A stretch of 34,471 bases of DNA from contig NZ_SKOG01000218.1 of assembly GCF_007120195.1 (NCBI RefSeq), positions 1-34,471 of the forward strand. Direction: 5' to 3'. The position numbers were made by a program, and so were the translations under genes. The stretch is from Aquisalimonas sp. Lineage in GTDB: Bacteria > Pseudomonadota > Gammaproteobacteria > Nitrococcales > Aquisalimonadaceae. Below the pieces are notes generated by a model. The model was not told the DNA's origin. It saw nothing but the letters and a program-made list of their open reading frames with translations, and made no database searches. Positions 1 through 8,245 of this stretch are shown here, piece after piece (position 1 is the stretch's first letter; every line of letters begins with the position of its first letter).

Positions 1-164
1 AGTGTCCTGTCCCGTAAATAAGTTGCGAAAATTGGCGTGGATCCTGACGGTTCCTGGCAAGGCGCGCCGAGGAGGCGTAGCGGGGACTACGGCGAGGAGG
101 CGCAACGCCGCCAGGGGCCGTCAGGGCCGCGACAATCGTAACGTTATTTGCGGGACAGGACACT
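1..164. mobile_element. MITE-like element with terminal inverted repeats
   Basis: The first 21 bases, beginning AGTGTCCTGTCCCG, match the reverse complement of the last 21 bases (144-164) with one mismatch. Symmetry continues inward: a block at 43-58 matches the reverse complement of the right arm at 14 of 16 positions, and the centre contains a small GTAG/CTAC hairpin and a duplicated GAGGAGGCG. The whole element can therefore fold back on itself. It has no room for a transposase, so it looks like a non-autonomous MITE or a relic of an insertion sequence. The left flank lies outside the window, so a target-site duplication cannot be checked. The window starting exactly at the repeat end suggests a contig break at a multicopy repeat. 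Confidence 0.7.
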
Positions 165-194
165 AGCCAGCGGCCCAACCGCCCTCACATCGGT

Positions 195-223
195 TTGTGG
201 GGTGCCCGGCGGCCCGTTATGCT
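195..223 (+). promoter_or_regulatory. candidate lpxH promoter
   Basis: A TTGTGG hexamer at 195-200 and a TATGCT hexamer at 218-223 are separated by 17 bases and sit 35 bases upstream of the lpxH start. The match to sigma70 consensus is partial. It lies just outside the repeat element that ends at 164. If real, it rules out the upstream ATG at 195 as the translation start. Confidence 0.4.
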
Positions 224-257
224 GCAAGGTACTCTCCAATTGGCAAGGAGTCGGATC

Positions 258-1004
258 ATGCGACCGACTGTTTTCATCGCCGACCTGCACCTGGACGAGC
301 GTCGACCGCAAATCGTGCAGCTGTTTCTGCGATTCCTCCGGGAGACCGCGGGCCGTGCCGACGCCCTGTACATCCTCGGCGACCTGTTCGAGGCATGGAT
401 CGGAGACGACGCCGCCCCCCCCGATCACCCCGTGCTCGCCAGCATGCGGGCCTTCTCAGCCACGGGCACCCCGCTGTACGTGATGCACGGCAACCGCGAC
501 TTTCTGCTGGGCAGCCAGTTCGCCGAAATCACCGGCGCCCAGCTACTCGATGACCCCACCGTCACGCGCCTGGGGGACGAGCCCGTGCTGCTCACGCACG
601 GCGACCTGCTGTGTACGGACGACCATGAATACCAACAGTTCCGTGCCATGGTGCGCGACCCGGACTGGCAGAAAGTCTTCCTCGCTCGCCCGGTGGAGGA
701 ACGCATCGCCATGGCGAAAGAAGCGCGCGACGAGAGCACCTCACGCAACAGCGCACTGGCCGAAACCTCCGATACCATCATGGACGTCAATGGTGACGCG
801 GTTGTCAAGGCCATGCGCGAGCATGGCGTCCACCGTATAATCCACGGCCACACCCACCGGCCGAACACCCATACCTTCGAGTTGGACGGTCGCCCGGCCA
901 CCCGTATCGTGCTCGGCGACTGGTACGATCAAGGGAGCGTGCTGTGGTATCAGGAGGGCGATTACGAGCTAAAGCACCTGCCGCTGGCAGGGCGCGAGGC
1001 ATGA
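258..1004 (+). CDS. lpxH: UDP-2,3-diacylglucosamine diphosphatase LpxH
   Basis: LpxH hydrolyses UDP-2,3-diacylglucosamine to lipid X and UMP in lipid A synthesis, at the cytoplasmic face of the inner membrane. The 248-residue product has the calcineurin-like metal site: D9 and H11 in DLHLD, D42 in GDLFEAWIGDD, N79 in GNRD, H114 in THGD, and the C-terminal GHTH (H198, H200). These positions fall within a few residues of those in the roughly 240-residue E. coli enzyme. ATG 258 is chosen over the in-frame ATG at 195 because AAGGAG lies at 245-250 and the protein then begins as the family does. The gene stands alone; the next gene points the other way. Identification is secure. Confidence 0.95.
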   Translation: MRPTVFIADLHLDERRPQIVQLFLRFLRETAGRADALYILGDLFEAWIGDDAAPPDHPVLASMRAFSATGTPLYVMHGNRDFLLGSQFAEITGAQLLDDPTVTRLGDEPVLLTHGDLLCTDDHEYQQFRAMVRDPDWQKVFLARPVEERIAMAKEARDESTSRNSALAETSDTIMDVNGDAVVKAMREHGVHRIIHGHTHRPNTHTFELDGRPATRIVLGDWYDQGSVLWYQEGDYELKHLPLAGREA

Positions 1005-1086
1005 AGCGGCGCGCAGGCGGTGGATGAGGTCCTGCCCCTCCATTTCCTGCGGCTTGCCGCAGATCGCACAGCGCCATCATGCTGAC

Positions 1087-2550
1087 TCATCGGGCCATGA
1101 ACCACTGAATCAGCCGCTGCACGACGCCGCCGTAAGGCGGGTAGAGCAGCCGTGTGGGATTGACGCGGCCGCGGGTGAATACCGCCTTCTGGTGGGAGAA
1201 GGTCAGGAACCCGTGGTGGCCGTGATAGTGGCCCATGCCGGACTCGCCCACCCCGCCAAACGGCAGTTCCTCCTGCGCCACATGGAGCATGGTGTCGTTA
1301 ATGCAGACCCCCCCGGCGTGACTGTGGGTCAGCACCCGCTGCTGACGCGCGCGCTCCTGCCCGAAGTAGTACAGTGCGAGCGGCCGCGGCCGGGCTTGCA
1401 CGTACGCAAGCGCCGCCTCCAGGTCCGGCACGGTCACGATCGGAAGAATCGGGCCGAACAGCTCCTCCCGCAGCACCCGGGCCTGTGCCGGTGCCTCCAG
1501 CACCAGATGTGGCGCCAGTTTGCGGGTGCCCTGCAAGTCGTCGCCGCCCGGATTCAGTGGCAGCACCTGCGCCCCCCGTTCGCGCGCATCCTCAAGCAGG
1601 CCCTGCAAGCGCGCGTATTGCGCCTCGTTGATAATGCTCGCGTAATCGGTGTTTTCCCGCAGGCGCGGATACAAACGCGGCAACGCCCCCTGGATGCCCG
1701 CCACCAGCGCCTCCCGGCGGGCAGGTGTGCACAAAACATAGTCCGGCGCGATGCACGTCTGCCCCGCATTCACCAGCTTGCCAAACAGCAGCCGCTCCAC
1801 GGTGGGCCCCAGCGGCGCGTCCTCATCCACGATCACCGGCGACTTGCCGCCAAGCTCCAGGGTCACGGGTGTGAGATTCTCCGCGGCCGCGGCCATGACC
1901 CGCCGCCCCACAGTGGTGGAGCCGGTAAAAATCAGATGATCGAATGGCAAGCTCGCAAACGCCTGGCTGACCGGCACATCACCCAGCACCACCGCCACTT
2001 CGTCCGCGCTGAACGCCTCGGCCAGCAGCTTGCGCAGCACGGCGTTGCTCTCCGGGGTGAACTCCGAGAGCTTCATCATGGCCCGGTTACCCGCGGCCAG
2101 TGCACCCGTGAGCGGCGCCAGGGCGAGGAGGACGGGATAATTCCAGGGCACCATGATGCCGACTACACCCAGGGGCTGATAGACGATGCGCGCCCCGGCC
2201 GGCTGCATGATCGGGTGGAGCGAACGCCGGCGGCTGCGCATCCAGCGCCCCGCGTGGCGCTTTGCGTGCCGGATGCCCATGAGGGTGGGCACGATGTCGA
2301 CCGTCATCGTCTCGAATCGAGAGCGTCCGCCGAAATCCCGGGAAATGGCCTCTGCCAGCTCGCCCTGGTAGGCCGACACCGCCCGGCGCAGGCGCTCCAG
2401 GGCATCACGGCGAGATGCGGCATCCGGGTACGGCGACGCCCGAAAGGCCTCACGCTGGCGCTCCAGGCAACGGGGCATCCACTCGATGATCCCCATTTCG
2501 TCCGCCGCGCTCCCGGAACCTGAGGGCATGGCATTCGTTGTCGCGCTCAT
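1087..2550 (-). CDS. coniferyl-aldehyde-type aldehyde dehydrogenase
   Basis: This is an NAD(P)-dependent aldehyde dehydrogenase of 487 residues, oxidising an aldehyde to its acid. The Rossmann and catalytic parts are intact: PWNYP with N137, the general-base region LELGGK with E232, and the nucleophile in GQTC at C266. A late GGVGESGMGHYHG segment followed by a TFSH element is typical of the coniferyl aldehyde dehydrogenase subgroup, which accepts aromatic and medium-chain aldehydes. The ATG at 2550 is preceded by GGGAG and gives a normal length; the open frame continues about 109 codons further but that part is low-complexity and unlike the family. It lies 91 bases downstream of the ThDP enzyme on the same strand, so it may process that enzyme's aldehyde product. 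The exact substrate is not readable. Confidence 0.88.
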   Translation of the reverse strand: MSATTNAMPSGSGSAADEMGIIEWMPRCLERQREAFRASPYPDAASRRDALERLRRAVSAYQGELAEAISRDFGGRSRFETMTVDIVPTLMGIRHAKRHAGRWMRSRRRSLHPIMQPAGARIVYQPLGVVGIMVPWNYPVLLALAPLTGALAAGNRAMMKLSEFTPESNAVLRKLLAEAFSADEVAVVLGDVPVSQAFASLPFDHLIFTGSTTVGRRVMAAAAENLTPVTLELGGKSPVIVDEDAPLGPTVERLLFGKLVNAGQTCIAPDYVLCTPARREALVAGIQGALPRLYPRLRENTDYASIINEAQYARLQGLLEDARERGAQVLPLNPGGDDLQGTRKLAPHLVLEAPAQARVLREELFGPILPIVTVPDLEAALAYVQARPRPLALYYFGQERARQQRVLTHSHAGGVCINDTMLHVAQEELPFGGVGESGMGHYHGHHGFLTFSHQKAVFTRGRVNPTRLLYPPYGGVVQRLIQWFMAR

Positions 2551-2641
2551 GGCAGCTCCCGCATCGGGCAGCGGACTGCAGCCGTCATGGAGCCAGTGTC
2601 TCCCGCCCTCCTGGGCACCCGGCCGCTGCGCTCCCGCATGC

Positions 2642-4189
2642 TCAAAGCACCACCTCCAGGAGCTGCGGGCCGCGCGCTTGCATGGCCGCGGCGAACTGGC
2701 TGTTGAATGATTCGGTGGATTCGATTCGGTGCGACTCGAGACCCATTCCACGGCCCAGGGCCACCCAGTCGAGGGTCGGCTCGCCGATATCCATAAGCTG
2801 CCGGGCGCCCTCGCCCACGTCGCCGAGTCCAAGCCGCTCGAACTCGTGATGAAGGATGCGGTAGCTGCGGTTGGCATAGACCACCACGGTGATATCCAGC
2901 CGCTCCCTGGCCATGGTCCAAAGGGACTGCACGTTGTACATGCCGGCTCCGTCGGCCTGCAGACACAGCACCTTGCGGTCCGGGCAGGCCACGGCAGCGC
3001 CGAGGCCCACAGTCAGGCCGCCCCCGAGCGCGCCACCGGTCAGCGACAGCCAGTCATGGGGCGGACATCCCGCGGTCGCCTCGGGCAATCCCCCGCGGGA
3101 GGTCACTGCCTCGTCGGAGACAATGGCGTGCTCGGGCAGATAAGCAGCAACACTCTGGCCGACGGCCTCGGGCGTCAGCGCCCCAGTGGCCGGCGCGGGC
3201 ACCGACGCCTCCTGCACCGTGGCCCCATCTTCCGGGGCGCCGAGCATTTCACACAACGTCTCCAGCGCCGCCACGGAATCCTCCCCCGGGGCCGCCAGCG
3301 TGTGAATCCGGCAGCTCTCGGGGGTCAACCAGCTCGGTTGCCCCGGATAGGCAAAGAAACCCACGGGCGGGACGGTCTCCACCAGCACCAGGTGGCGCGT
3401 TTGACCCAACAGCGCCGCCCCCTGCTCCGGGTAGCGGGGGAAGCGTTGCACGGGGCTGCGCCCCGCACCACGCTGCAGCCGCGAGGTGAACGTGTCCGCC
3501 AGGACGGTGGCCCCGGTGGCGTTGGCCAATCGGCTCGCCGCATGCAGCCCGTCGGCGCGCACGGCCGCACCGTTCATGAGGAGGACGGTGGGCTCACCGG
3601 AGCGAAGCGCCGTCGCCACCTCCTGCAATACGGCGTCGTCCACGGCCCGTCGCCGGGGTGGCGGCAGCGCGGCACCGGGCTCACCGGCCTCGTCCCAGCT
3701 GCAGTCCGCCGGCAGGATCAGGCTGGCGATCTGCCCGGGAGGCCCGTGGGCGGCCTGCACGGCAGCGCGCGCATCGGCCGCGAGCACACGCGCCGAGGCG
3801 CAGGTCCGCAGCCAGCCGGAAACCGGCCTGGCATAGGCCGCCACGTCCGAGGCCAGCGGTGTCTCATAGCGTCGATGCCAGGTGGCATGCTCGCCCACCA
3901 CGTTGACAATCGGCGTGCGGGCACGCATGGCATTGTGCAGCTGCGAGAGCCCGTTACCCAGGCCCGGCCCCAAGTGAAACAGGGTCGCGGCCGGCTTGTC
4001 CGCCATGCGGGCGTAACCGTCCGCGGCGCCTGCCACCACCCCCTCGAACAGCCCCAGCACGGGCCGCATGCCGCGCACACGATCCAGGGCGGCGACGAAG
4101 TGCATTTCGGATGTGCCCGGGTTGGCGAAACACACTTCCACTCCGCCGTTCATCAGGGTGCGCAGCAACGCCTCGGCGCCGTTCATCAT
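2642..4189 (-). CDS. ThDP-dependent decarboxylase (benzoylformate decarboxylase / acetolactate synthase-like)
   Basis: A 515-residue thiamine-diphosphate enzyme with the three-domain layout of the pyruvate oxidase / acetolactate synthase superfamily. E49 in the FEGVVAGAADGYAR stretch is the conserved cofactor-activating glutamate. The cofactor motif is an ADG at 412-414 with its asparagine at N440, a variant of the usual GDG-N. S27 in NPGTSE and H72 in FHLGPG sit where benzoylformate decarboxylase has active-site Ser and His, so a 2-oxoacid decarboxylase is more likely than a biosynthetic acetolactate synthase; no regulatory subunit gene is nearby. Two tandem ATGs (4189, 4186) follow AGGAG; the second has the better spacing. 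The neighbouring aldehyde dehydrogenase fits a decarboxylase that releases an aldehyde. Many relatives are annotated acetolactate synthase, so function is inferred. Confidence 0.8.
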   Translation of the reverse strand: MMNGAEALLRTLMNGGVEVCFANPGTSEMHFVAALDRVRGMRPVLGLFEGVVAGAADGYARMADKPAATLFHLGPGLGNGLSQLHNAMRARTPIVNVVGEHATWHRRYETPLASDVAAYARPVSGWLRTCASARVLAADARAAVQAAHGPPGQIASLILPADCSWDEAGEPGAALPPPRRRAVDDAVLQEVATALRSGEPTVLLMNGAAVRADGLHAASRLANATGATVLADTFTSRLQRGAGRSPVQRFPRYPEQGAALLGQTRHLVLVETVPPVGFFAYPGQPSWLTPESCRIHTLAAPGEDSVAALETLCEMLGAPEDGATVQEASVPAPATGALTPEAVGQSVAAYLPEHAIVSDEAVTSRGGLPEATAGCPPHDWLSLTGGALGGGLTVGLGAAVACPDRKVLCLQADGAGMYNVQSLWTMARERLDITVVVYANRSYRILHHEFERLGLGDVGEGARQLMDIGEPTLDWVALGRGMGLESHRIESTESFNSQFAAAMQARGPQLLEVVL

Positions 4190-4261
4190 CTTCTCCTGTA
4201 ATGGTGGTTATGCCGGCCATCTGTCTCCAGGGTGAGCGCCCTGGGTCAAAGGCGGGTCGCC

Positions 4262-5482
4262 TCAGCCGATGACGCGCTGCCGGCGCAGCTCGGCGATGGC
4301 CTCGTCGGAGTGGCCCAGGATGTCACGAAGTATAGTATCGGTCTGCTCGCCCAGCCGTGGGGCCGGCCGGGTGCTGTCCAGCGGTGTCGCCGAGTAGCGG
4401 ATGGGGTTGGCCACCGCGGGGACGGCCCCGAGCTGCGGGTGCTCCGTGACGGTCTGCATGCCCCGGGCCTGGATCTGGGGGTCGGCGAACACGCGATCGA
4501 TGCTGTTCACCGGGCCGCAGGGCACGCCGGCGGCTTCCAGGTCGGCAAGCCAGGCACCCGTGGCGCGGGTGCGGAATACGGCGCTAAGCTCCGGGATCAG
4601 CACCTCCCGATTCGCCACCCTGGCGGCATTGGTGGCGTAGCGGTGATCGTCTGGCAGATCGGGCCGCGCCATGATCTCACACAGCCGCCGAAACTGCTCA
4701 TCGTTGCCCACGGTCAGCACCAGGTAACCATCGCGGGTGGGAAACGTTTGATAGGGCACGATGTTCGGGTGCGCATTGCCCATGCGCCCCGGCACCTGAC
4801 CGCCGACGAGGTAGTTCATGGCCTGATTCGCCAGGGTGGCCACCTGCACATCCAGCAGCGCGAGGTCAATGTGCTGGCCCTCGCCGGTGCGCTCCCGGTG
4901 GGCCAGTGCGCCCAGGCTGGCGACGGTGGCGTACAGGCCGGTAAGAATATCCGTGAGTGCCACCCCCACCTTGGTGGGCTCGCCGCCGTCGGCATCCGGT
5001 GCCCCGGTAATGCTCATGAGCCCGCCCATGGCCTGGAGCAGAAAATCGTACCCCGCGCGCTCTCGGTAGGGGCCCGTCTGACCGAAGCCCGTAATCGAGC
5101 AATAGATGAGCCGCGGATTCACGCCCCGCAGGCTGGCGTAATCCAGCCCGTAGCGCCTCAGGCCGCCCACCTTGTAGTTCTCCAGCAGGATGTCGCTTTG
5201 CGCCGCGAGCGCCCGCACCAGTGCCTGGCCCTCAGGGCGGGTAAGATCGATGGCAACGGAGTGCTTGCCGCGATTGGTCGAGAGGTAGTAGGCGGACTCG
5301 GCGGGGTGGCCATCGGCGTCATTGAGATATGGCGGGCCCCAGCCCCGGGTGTCATCACCACGCCCGGGCCGCTCGACCTTGATCACCTCCGCGCCCAGGT
5401 CGGCGAGCAACTGGCCCGCCCAGGGACCGGCGAGGATGCGACTCAGATCGAGCACACGGACAGTTTCGAGGACGGCGGGCAT
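4262..5482 (-). CDS. CaiB/BaiF family (class III) CoA-transferase
   Basis: A 406-residue class III CoA-transferase, which moves CoA between an acyl-CoA donor and a carboxylic acid through an aspartyl-CoA thioester. The N-terminal start (VRVLDLSRILAGPWAGQLL), the GADVIKVE-like strand, the GRGDDTRGWGPP loop and the SITGFGQTGPY segment are family hallmarks. The likely catalytic aspartate is D178 in the LTDILTG element. The DDTRGWGPP loop recalls the SUGCT subgroup, but donor and acceptor cannot be told from sequence. The ATG at 5482 is chosen because the family begins here; a further 24 in-frame codons upstream look non-coding. The ribosome site is weak. It follows etfA by about 100 bases and precedes the ThDP enzyme on the same strand. 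Confidence 0.88.
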   Translation of the reverse strand: MPAVLETVRVLDLSRILAGPWAGQLLADLGAEVIKVERPGRGDDTRGWGPPYLNDADGHPAESAYYLSTNRGKHSVAIDLTRPEGQALVRALAAQSDILLENYKVGGLRRYGLDYASLRGVNPRLIYCSITGFGQTGPYRERAGYDFLLQAMGGLMSITGAPDADGGEPTKVGVALTDILTGLYATVASLGALAHRERTGEGQHIDLALLDVQVATLANQAMNYLVGGQVPGRMGNAHPNIVPYQTFPTRDGYLVLTVGNDEQFRRLCEIMARPDLPDDHRYATNAARVANREVLIPELSAVFRTRATGAWLADLEAAGVPCGPVNSIDRVFADPQIQARGMQTVTEHPQLGAVPAVANPIRYSATPLDSTRPAPRLGEQTDTILRDILGHSDEAIAELRRQRVIG

Positions 5483-5531
5483 GGGTGGAAGGGATCCCGT
5501 TGAGTTGTGGACGTGTGGCGCCACGGAGACA

Positions 5532-5559
5532 ACGGGGCACCCGATGGTGGGCACCCCGT
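5532..5559 (-). terminator. hairpin between etfA and the CoA-transferase gene
   Basis: On the minus strand AACGGGG pairs with CCCCGTT seven base pairs deep, followed by a two-base internal loop and three more G-C pairs. There is no clear T-run after it, so it may be an attenuator or a transcript-stabilising structure rather than a full terminator. Confidence 0.3.
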
Positions 5560-5586
5560 TTGCTGAAGCGATGTCGCCGGAGCGCC

Positions 5587-6528
5587 TCAGCGAACCTTGT
5601 CCAGCGCCTGCGAGAACTCAGGAACCGCCTGGAACAGGTCGGCGACCAGCCCATAATCCGCCACCTCGAAAATCGGCGCCTCTTCGTCCTTGTTGATGGC
5701 AACAATCACCTTGGAGCCTTCCATTCCGGCCAGGTGCTGAATGGCACCGGAAATGCCCACGGCGATGTAGAGGTCCGGAGCGACAATCTTGCCCGTCTGC
5801 CCGACCTGATAGTCATTCGGCACGAAACCGGCATCCACCGCCGCCCGGGAGGCGCCCAAGGCAGCATTAAGCTTATCGGCGACGTCTTCCAGGATCTTGA
5901 AGTTCTCGCCACTGCCCATGCCGCGGCCGCCAGAGACCACAATCTTCGCTGAAGTCAGCTCCGGGCGGTCGGACTTGGTCAGCTCCTGGCTGACGAAATC
6001 GGCAAGGCCGCTGTGCTCGGTTGCCTCGACCGCCTCTACGGCGGCAGACCCGCCCTCGGCCGCAGCCGGCTCGAAGGCGGTGGGCCGCACGGTAATGACC
6101 TTGGTACTGTCCGTGGACTGTACGGTGGCCATGGCATTACCGGCATAAATCGGCCGTGTGAAGGTGTCTTCGGACTCCACCTCGGTGATTTCGGAGATCT
6201 GGGCCACATCCAGCAGGGCCGCCACGCGCGGCATGAAGTTCTTGCCGAAGGTGGTCGCCGGGGCGAGAATATGGCTGTAGTCACCGGCCATACCCGACAC
6301 CAGGCTGGCCAGATCCTCGGCCAGGCCGTGCTCGTAGTGCGCCGCATCGGCGACGCGCACCCGGCTCACCCCGTCCACTTTGGCGGCGGCCTCGGCCGCG
6401 GCACTGCAGTCCTTGCCGGCAACCAACACATCGACATCGCCGCCGATCGCTTTGGCGGCACTGACCGTGCCCAGGGTCGAGGACGCCAGTGCCGAGTTGT
6501 CATGTTCTGCTACGACGAGAATGGTCAT
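5587..6528 (-). CDS. etfA: electron transfer flavoprotein alpha subunit
   Basis: EtfA carries the FAD of the electron transfer flavoprotein, which takes electrons from acyl-CoA dehydrogenases and passes them to ETF-ubiquinone oxidoreductase. The 313-residue product has a short N-terminal half opening with ILVVAEHDN and the diagnostic C-terminal FAD domain: [14 protein letters not shown] around 197-210, the [22 protein letters not shown] stretch near 241-262, and [25 protein letters not shown] to the end. It starts one base after the stop of etfB, so the two are translationally coupled. The window encodes three acyl-CoA dehydrogenases (22.6-27.0 kb) that would use such an acceptor. No gene for the quinone oxidoreductase partner is in the window. 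Confidence 0.96.
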   Translation of the reverse strand: MTILVVAEHDNSALASSTLGTVSAAKAIGGDVDVLVAGKDCSAAAEAAAKVDGVSRVRVADAAHYEHGLAEDLASLVSGMAGDYSHILAPATTFGKNFMPRVAALLDVAQISEITEVESEDTFTRPIYAGNAMATVQSTDSTKVITVRPTAFEPAAAEGGSAAVEAVEATEHSGLADFVSQELTKSDRPELTSAKIVVSGGRGMGSGENFKILEDVADKLNAALGASRAAVDAGFVPNDYQVGQTGKIVAPDLYIAVGISGAIQHLAGMEGSKVIVAINKDEEAPIFEVADYGLVADLFQAVPEFSQALDKVR

Positions 6529-6529
6529 G

Positions 6530-7279
6530 TCAGATCACCTTCGCTTCATTCTTGAGCTTATCCACCAACTCGGCCACATCCGCCACCTTGACGCCGCCCT
6601 TGCGCTTCGGCGGCTCGGAGACCTTGACCGTCTTCAGGCGCGGGGTCGTGTCGACGCCGAGATCAGCGGGCGTCAACTTGTCAAGCTGCTTCTTCTTCGC
6701 CTTCATGATGTTGGGTAGCTTGGCATAGCGCGGCTCATTGAGGCGCAGATCGGTGGTCACCACCGCCGGCAGCTTCAAAGCCACGGTCTCCGCACCGCCG
6801 TCGATCTCTCGGGTGACCTGGATCTTGCCCTCCTCCACCGCAACTACGGAGGCGAACGTGCCCTGGCCCCAACCCATCAGCGCGGCGAACATCTGCCCGG
6901 TCTGGTTGGCATCATCATCGATCGCCTGCTTGCCGAGGATCACCAAGTCGGGGGGTTCCTTCTCGGCCACCGCCTTGAGCAACTTGGCGACCGTGAGCGG
7001 CTCCAGCGGATCACTGGTTTCCACCAGGATGCCACGGTCGCCCCCCATGGCCAGCGCCGTGCGGATGGTCTCCTGGCACTGGCTCACCCCCATGGACACC
7101 ACCACCACCTCTTCCGCGACACCCTTTTCCTTGAGGCGCACGGCTTCCTCAACGGCGATTTCGTCGAAGGGGTTCATGGACATCTTCACGTTGGCGGTCT
7201 CTACGCCGCTGCCATCCGCCTTGACGCGGACTTTGACGTTGTAGTCCACCACGCGCTTCACAGGGACCAGAATCTTCAT
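6530..7279 (-). CDS. etfB: electron transfer flavoprotein beta subunit
   Basis: EtfB binds AMP and forms the ETF heterodimer with EtfA. The 249-residue product begins [18 protein letters not shown], continues with [19 protein letters not shown] near 45-60, and holds the beta-subunit signature [20 protein letters not shown], followed by a basic KKK run. ATG 7279 is favoured over 12 further upstream codons because it has GGAG five bases upstream and matches the family N-terminus. It is first in the etfB-etfA pair, and a good minus-strand promoter lies about 140 bases upstream. Order and spacing are typical of bacterial ETF operons. Confidence 0.96.
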   Translation of the reverse strand: MKILVPVKRVVDYNVKVRVKADGSGVETANVKMSMNPFDEIAVEEAVRLKEKGVAEEVVVVSMGVSQCQETIRTALAMGGDRGILVETSDPLEPLTVAKLLKAVAEKEPPDLVILGKQAIDDDANQTGQMFAALMGWGQGTFASVVAVEEGKIQVTREIDGGAETVALKLPAVVTTDLRLNEPRYAKLPNIMKAKKKQLDKLTPADLGVDTTPRLKTVKVSEPPKRKGGVKVADVAELVDKLKNEAKVI

Positions 7280-7416
7280 AGCATCTCCGTTCTGCATTGT
7301 GCGCTTGGCGAGCAATGGGTGTAACAGGCTGACCGGGATCGCTTGGGGAGCGTCGCCCGACCGCGTAATTTATTCCGCGCTGCAAAACTCTATTTCGTTT
7401 TATCCTACCGAGCACA

Positions 7417-7445
7417 GATATAGATAACGAGCACAACCGTGTCAA
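7417..7445 (-). promoter_or_regulatory. etfBA promoter
   Basis: Reading the minus strand, a perfect TTGACA -35 box (7440-7445) is followed after 17 bases by TATATC (7417-7422), which keeps four of six -10 consensus bases. It points at etfB, with about 138 bases to the start codon. Confidence 0.7.
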
Positions 7446-7581
7446 ATTATCTCATCCGCGTTCGGTCATCCGAGCTAAGAGTATTGTACAGAATGTCCCC
7501 GACTTGTCGCCTGCGCCGAGGGCGCCGCTGAGCTACCTCTGGGCGTGGCTCGCCCCGTTTTCGATCACCCACGCTGCAGCC

Positions 7582-7597
7582 ATGTTATAGTATTGCA
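7582..7597 (+). promoter_or_regulatory. Zur operator upstream of zur
   Basis: The site reads ATGTTATAGTATTGCA, an imperfect palindrome close to the gammaproteobacterial Zur box (TGTTATA-N-TATAACA). Over 17 positions it agrees at 14 with the operator in front of the zinc-uptake operon at 17552-17573. It overlaps a TATAGT hexamer that could serve as a -10 box for zur, 34 bases or less from the start codon, so it suggests zinc-dependent autorepression. Confidence 0.7.
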
Positions 7598-7624
7598 GAG
7601 ACTGAACGAGAGACGCGCTCACGT

Positions 7625-8155
7625 ATGGGTACGAATGTTGTCACGCCGTTCAAGCATGCCGATCACGACCACGAACATTGCGTGGACGATGCCCTCAACC
7701 GTGCCGAACGGCAATGTCGGGACAACGGCGTTCGGCTAACGGCGATCCGGCGGCGCGTCCTGGAGCTTATCTGGCGCCGTCACGAGCCCATGAAGGCTTA
7801 CGATCTGCTCGATATGCTGCGTTCAGAGCGCCGCAGCGCCGCGCCGCCGACGGTCTACCGCGCATTGGACTTCCTGCTGGAAGAGGGCCTCGTTCATCGC
7901 ATCGAGTCCCTGAACGCCTTTGTCGGCTGTGGCGATCCCAAGCAGCCGCATGTGGGGCAATTCCTGATCTGCCAGCACTGTAATGCCGTGGCCGAACTTA
8001 ACGATGGCGACGTTTACCGGGTGCTGAGCAACAAAGCGGCGGAACTGGGATTCCAGGTCAATTCCCAAACCATCGAGATCAACGGAATCTGCCCAGCCTG
8101 CCGGCAGGCGACCCAGGCCGCGGACAGCTTAGAATCGCCCCCGAACGGTGGCTAA
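7625..8155 (+). CDS. zur: zinc uptake regulator Zur (Fur family)
   Basis: A 176-residue Fur-family repressor that, when zinc-loaded, shuts down zinc import genes. The winged-helix recognition segment APPTVYRALDFLLEEGLVHRI lies at about 73-92. The structural zinc site is two CxxC pairs, C116/C119 and C156/C159. The N-terminus carries a His-rich stretch (HADHDHEHC, 11-19) beyond the core. Assignment to Zur rather than Fur rests on the 'NAFVGCGDP' and 'FLICQHCNAVAEL' segments, on a Zur box in its own promoter, and on the znu operon 5.5 kb away with a matching box. The ATG at 7625 has only a weak ribosome site. The gene is divergent from etfBA. Confidence 0.92.
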   Translation: MGTNVVTPFKHADHDHEHCVDDALNRAERQCRDNGVRLTAIRRRVLELIWRRHEPMKAYDLLDMLRSERRSAAPPTVYRALDFLLEEGLVHRIESLNAFVGCGDPKQPHVGQFLICQHCNAVAELNDGDVYRVLSNKAAELGFQVNSQTIEINGICPACRQATQAADSLESPPNGG

Positions 8156-8245
8156 TCCCGCGGGCCTGACCGCACGGTCGGCTTGCCACTGACCGCCATC
8201 CGTCATATTGTGACCCCGCCATTGCTTATGGAGTCGAGCCACGCC

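Larger units (their letters stand above)
7280..7624. other. divergent regulatory region between etfBA and zur
   Basis: This 345-base gap has no coding sequence I can recognise. It is more AT-rich than the flanking genes, holds a leftward promoter for etfBA at 7417-7445 and a Zur operator close to zur at 7582-7597. The etfBA leader would be over 100 bases long; no riboswitch fold was recognised in it. Confidence 0.6.

Noticed and set aside
66-108. Duplicated GAGGAGGCG unit as a possible CRISPR-like or tandem repeat
   Set aside because: Only two copies, and they are part of the fold-back centre of the repeat element.
1047-1062. Six-pair hairpin CTGCGG-CTTG-CCGCAG between convergent lpxH and aldehyde dehydrogenase genes
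   Set aside because: The stem is short and no T-run follows on either strand, so a terminator is not supported.
1010-1075. Minus-strand translation resembling a small zinc ribbon (CAICGKP) after the aldehyde dehydrogenase gene
   Set aside because: A stop codon directly precedes it, no start codon lies before the cysteines and it is very short.
1024-5503. Long rightward open frames at 1024-2523, 2729-4201 and 4232-5503
   Set aside because: They lie antisense to well-supported enzymes, are rich in His, Arg, Gly and Pro, and show no domain. High GC makes such frames common.
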